Source: Candidatus Treponema excrementipullorum
Lineage (GTDB): Bacteria; Spirochaetota; Spirochaetia; Treponematales; Treponemataceae
NCBI GenBank assembly: GCA_018883625.1
Contig: JAHLFV010000144.1
Location: forward strand, 1-6,727
Direction: 5' to 3'
DNA: 6,727 nucleotides
A model generated the notes under the pieces. It ran no database searches, was not told where the DNA came from, and worked only from the letters and a program-made list of their open reading frames with translations. Below, piece after piece: positions 5,368-6,727 of the stretch; the stretch's first letter is position 1, and every line of letters starts with the position of its first letter. A program made the translations under genes and the position numbers.

Positions 5368-6727
5368 AAATTCCACAGAAGCCGTTACACTTCCCCCTTG
5401 TTTTACAAAGGGTTTTACCACTATTCTTTGCTTTCCTGTAAAAAGTTTTATTGCATCTTCCATTGTGATCTTTAAAGTCAAAGAAGAGGCTGGTTTGATA
5501 TAAGCTGATGTATCCACAATGGGAGCACCATCCCCTGTTCCTAAAAGTTCTCGGACAGAGACAGATGCACCCCACAAACCGTTTTTGTCGCTGTAGGTAG
5601 CTTCTGCCAAAAATTCCTGAGAAGGTTTGTATACCGGTTTATCGATAAAATATCCTTGCCAACCACCGACGAGAGTAAAATCTCCCACATACGCCAAAAG
5701 AGAAAACGCTGTCTCCAAGCGTGTTACATCTTTTGTTTGAGAATAAAACAATCCTTCGGCAGTTTTTTCCGGTATTGCGGTAAATTCTCCTAAACCGAAA
5801 GCTGTTTTTTGAAACTTCACGGTACCGTCAAGGACTAAATAAGACAGCACAGGTATATACGCCTGAAAATCCCCAAACCAATAGGCGGCTTCCCCATATC
5901 GTAGATAGTCCTCACTGGAAAAATTTGTAAAAGGTTCTTTTTTCTCCAGTTCCATGAAATCTATGTGACAGGATTGTAAGCCGCCGGACAACGAAAAGGA
6001 CAATTTGTCTCCCCAGAGACCACCGGCTGATTCCCATAGGCCTGTCAAAGCGAAGGGTGTTATCAGTTTTTTTTGCGTACCTCCCGTGCCTAAAGGATAA
6101 TATACCAAATCTCCAGACAAGGATACTGTAAATCGGGAGGTTCCGGTCTGCTCCCGATTCAAAGGACTCCAAGTCCAAAAACCAGATAGCTCAAAATCAA
6201 GACGATGTTGACTTTCTGCATTCTCGGTATTCAAGAGCATATCCCAGTCAACTCCGGCAGAAATACCGAAATTATGGCTTTTGTCTCGGTTACGGGTACT
6301 CCACATAACCCCTAACCCCGGCGATATGTTGACAAGAGACATATCTAAAGAGTTATCACTTAAGGGCACATCCTCTGCACCTGTTTTCTTATTTCCCGGA
6401 ACACCTGCATATCGATTAACCCACTGGAAATCACCATCTGATGTCAAAAAAAAGCCGGAACTTAGAGGTAACAAATACCTGGCACCTAACACAATGTTTT
6501 TTCTGTTTATGTCATCAAACAAAGAACTTTGTCCCTGTAAGCCGATATCAAAACTTTCATAACCACCGGACAGTGAAAGCTTACCCCTTTTCCCTGAAAT
6601 CTCCTTTGTTCCCCACAACTGAATGTTGTTAAAGAAAAAACCTTCTCGGGCGGAATGCTCTCCCATTCCCTCACGATAGGCAGTGTCAAAAGTTATGGTA
6701 AAGGGATTTTCTCCCCAAGGTGTTACG
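5359..6727 (-). CDS. Outer-membrane beta-barrel protein (5' end outside window)
   Basis: The visible 455 codons run open to the window edge; an internal Met at 6666 is not a convincing start because the frame continues upstream with similar sequence. The protein shows alternating polar and hydrophobic short strands rich in Gly, Ser and aromatic residues, for example KLSFSLSGGLQ, FTVSLSGDLVYYPLG and RLETAFSLLAYVGDFTLVGGW, separated by polar loops. It ends in SVTASVEFVY, an alternating strand with a C-terminal aromatic residue, as expected for the beta-signal read by the BAM machinery. No TonB-receptor plug is visible, but the N-terminus is missing. I do not recognise a specific family. It lies 52 nt upstream of exbB on the same strand and is probably co-transcribed, so it could be a client or neighbour of the ExbB-ExbD-TonB-like motor. 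Substrate is unknown. Confidence 0.75.
   Translation of the reverse strand, partial: VTPWGENPFTITFDTAYREGMGEHSAREGFFFNNIQLWGTKEISGKRGKLSLSGGYESFDIGLQGQSSLFDDINRKNIVLGARYLLPLSSGFFLTSDGDFQWVNRYAGVPGNKKTGAEDVPLSDNSLDMSLVNISPGLGVMWSTRNRDKSHNFGISAGVDWDMLLNTENAESQHRLDFELSGFWTWSPLNREQTGTSRFTVSLSGDLVYYPLGTGGTQKKLITPFALTGLWESAGGLWGDKLSFSLSGGLQSCHIDFMELEKKEPFTNFSSEDYLRYGEAAYWFGDFQAYIPVLSYLVLDGTVKFQKTAFGLGEFTAIPEKTAEGLFYSQTKDVTRLETAFSLLAYVGDFTLVGGWQGYFIDKPVYKPSQEFLAEATYSDKNGLWGASVSVRELLGTGDGAPIVDTSAYIKPASSLTLKITMEDAIKLFTGKQRIVVKPFVKQGGSVTASVEFVY

Noticed and set aside
3781..6074. Three runs of eight A on the coding strand (plus-strand T runs at about 3781-3788, 5190-5197 and 6067-6074) that could allow slippage or phase variation.
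   Set aside because: All encode ordinary Lys pairs in AT-rich genes, the reading frames are intact, and eight bases is short for phase-variable tracts.

Overview
The window reads as one dense, minus-strand gene cluster from a spirochaete, most likely a Treponema or close relative. The main reason is the gene at the low-coordinate end. It encodes a membrane-anchored, very long coiled-coil protein of regular 40-residue repeats, which fits what I know of the spirochaetal 'SpiroCoCo' family. The DNA is moderately AT-rich. No search was possible, so the taxon is inferred.

In transcription order (high to low coordinates) the window holds: (1) the C-terminal 455 residues of an outer-membrane beta-barrel protein, open at the window edge; (2) an ExbB/TolQ-type proton-channel subunit; (3) an ExbD/TolR-type subunit; (4) a TonB-like energy transducer with a Ser/Thr-rich periplasmic linker; (5) a HAD-superfamily hydrolase; (6) the first 802 codons of the coiled-coil protein, open at position 1. 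Genes 2 to 5 are joined by 3-4 nt overlaps or a 3 nt gap. Genes 5 and 6 are 31 nt apart, and genes 1 and 2 are 52 nt apart. This looks like one transcription unit. Its promoter and terminator lie outside the window. No stretch over 300 bases lacks a gene, and I saw no tRNA, rRNA, mobile element or CRISPR array.

Genes 2 to 4 form a complete ExbB-ExbD-TonB-type motor: proton flow through ExbBD would energise the TonB-like protein, which reaches across the periplasm. The barrel protein upstream is the obvious candidate client or neighbour. The HAD enzyme and the coiled-coil protein have no obvious role in TonB-linked uptake, and their joining to the motor genes is the most thought-provoking part of the locus. 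Other notable points are a perfect 22-bp palindrome over the stop codon of the barrel gene, a strict 120-bp DNA periodicity in the coiled-coil gene, no membrane histidine in the TonB-like protein, and an ambiguous start for the HAD gene.
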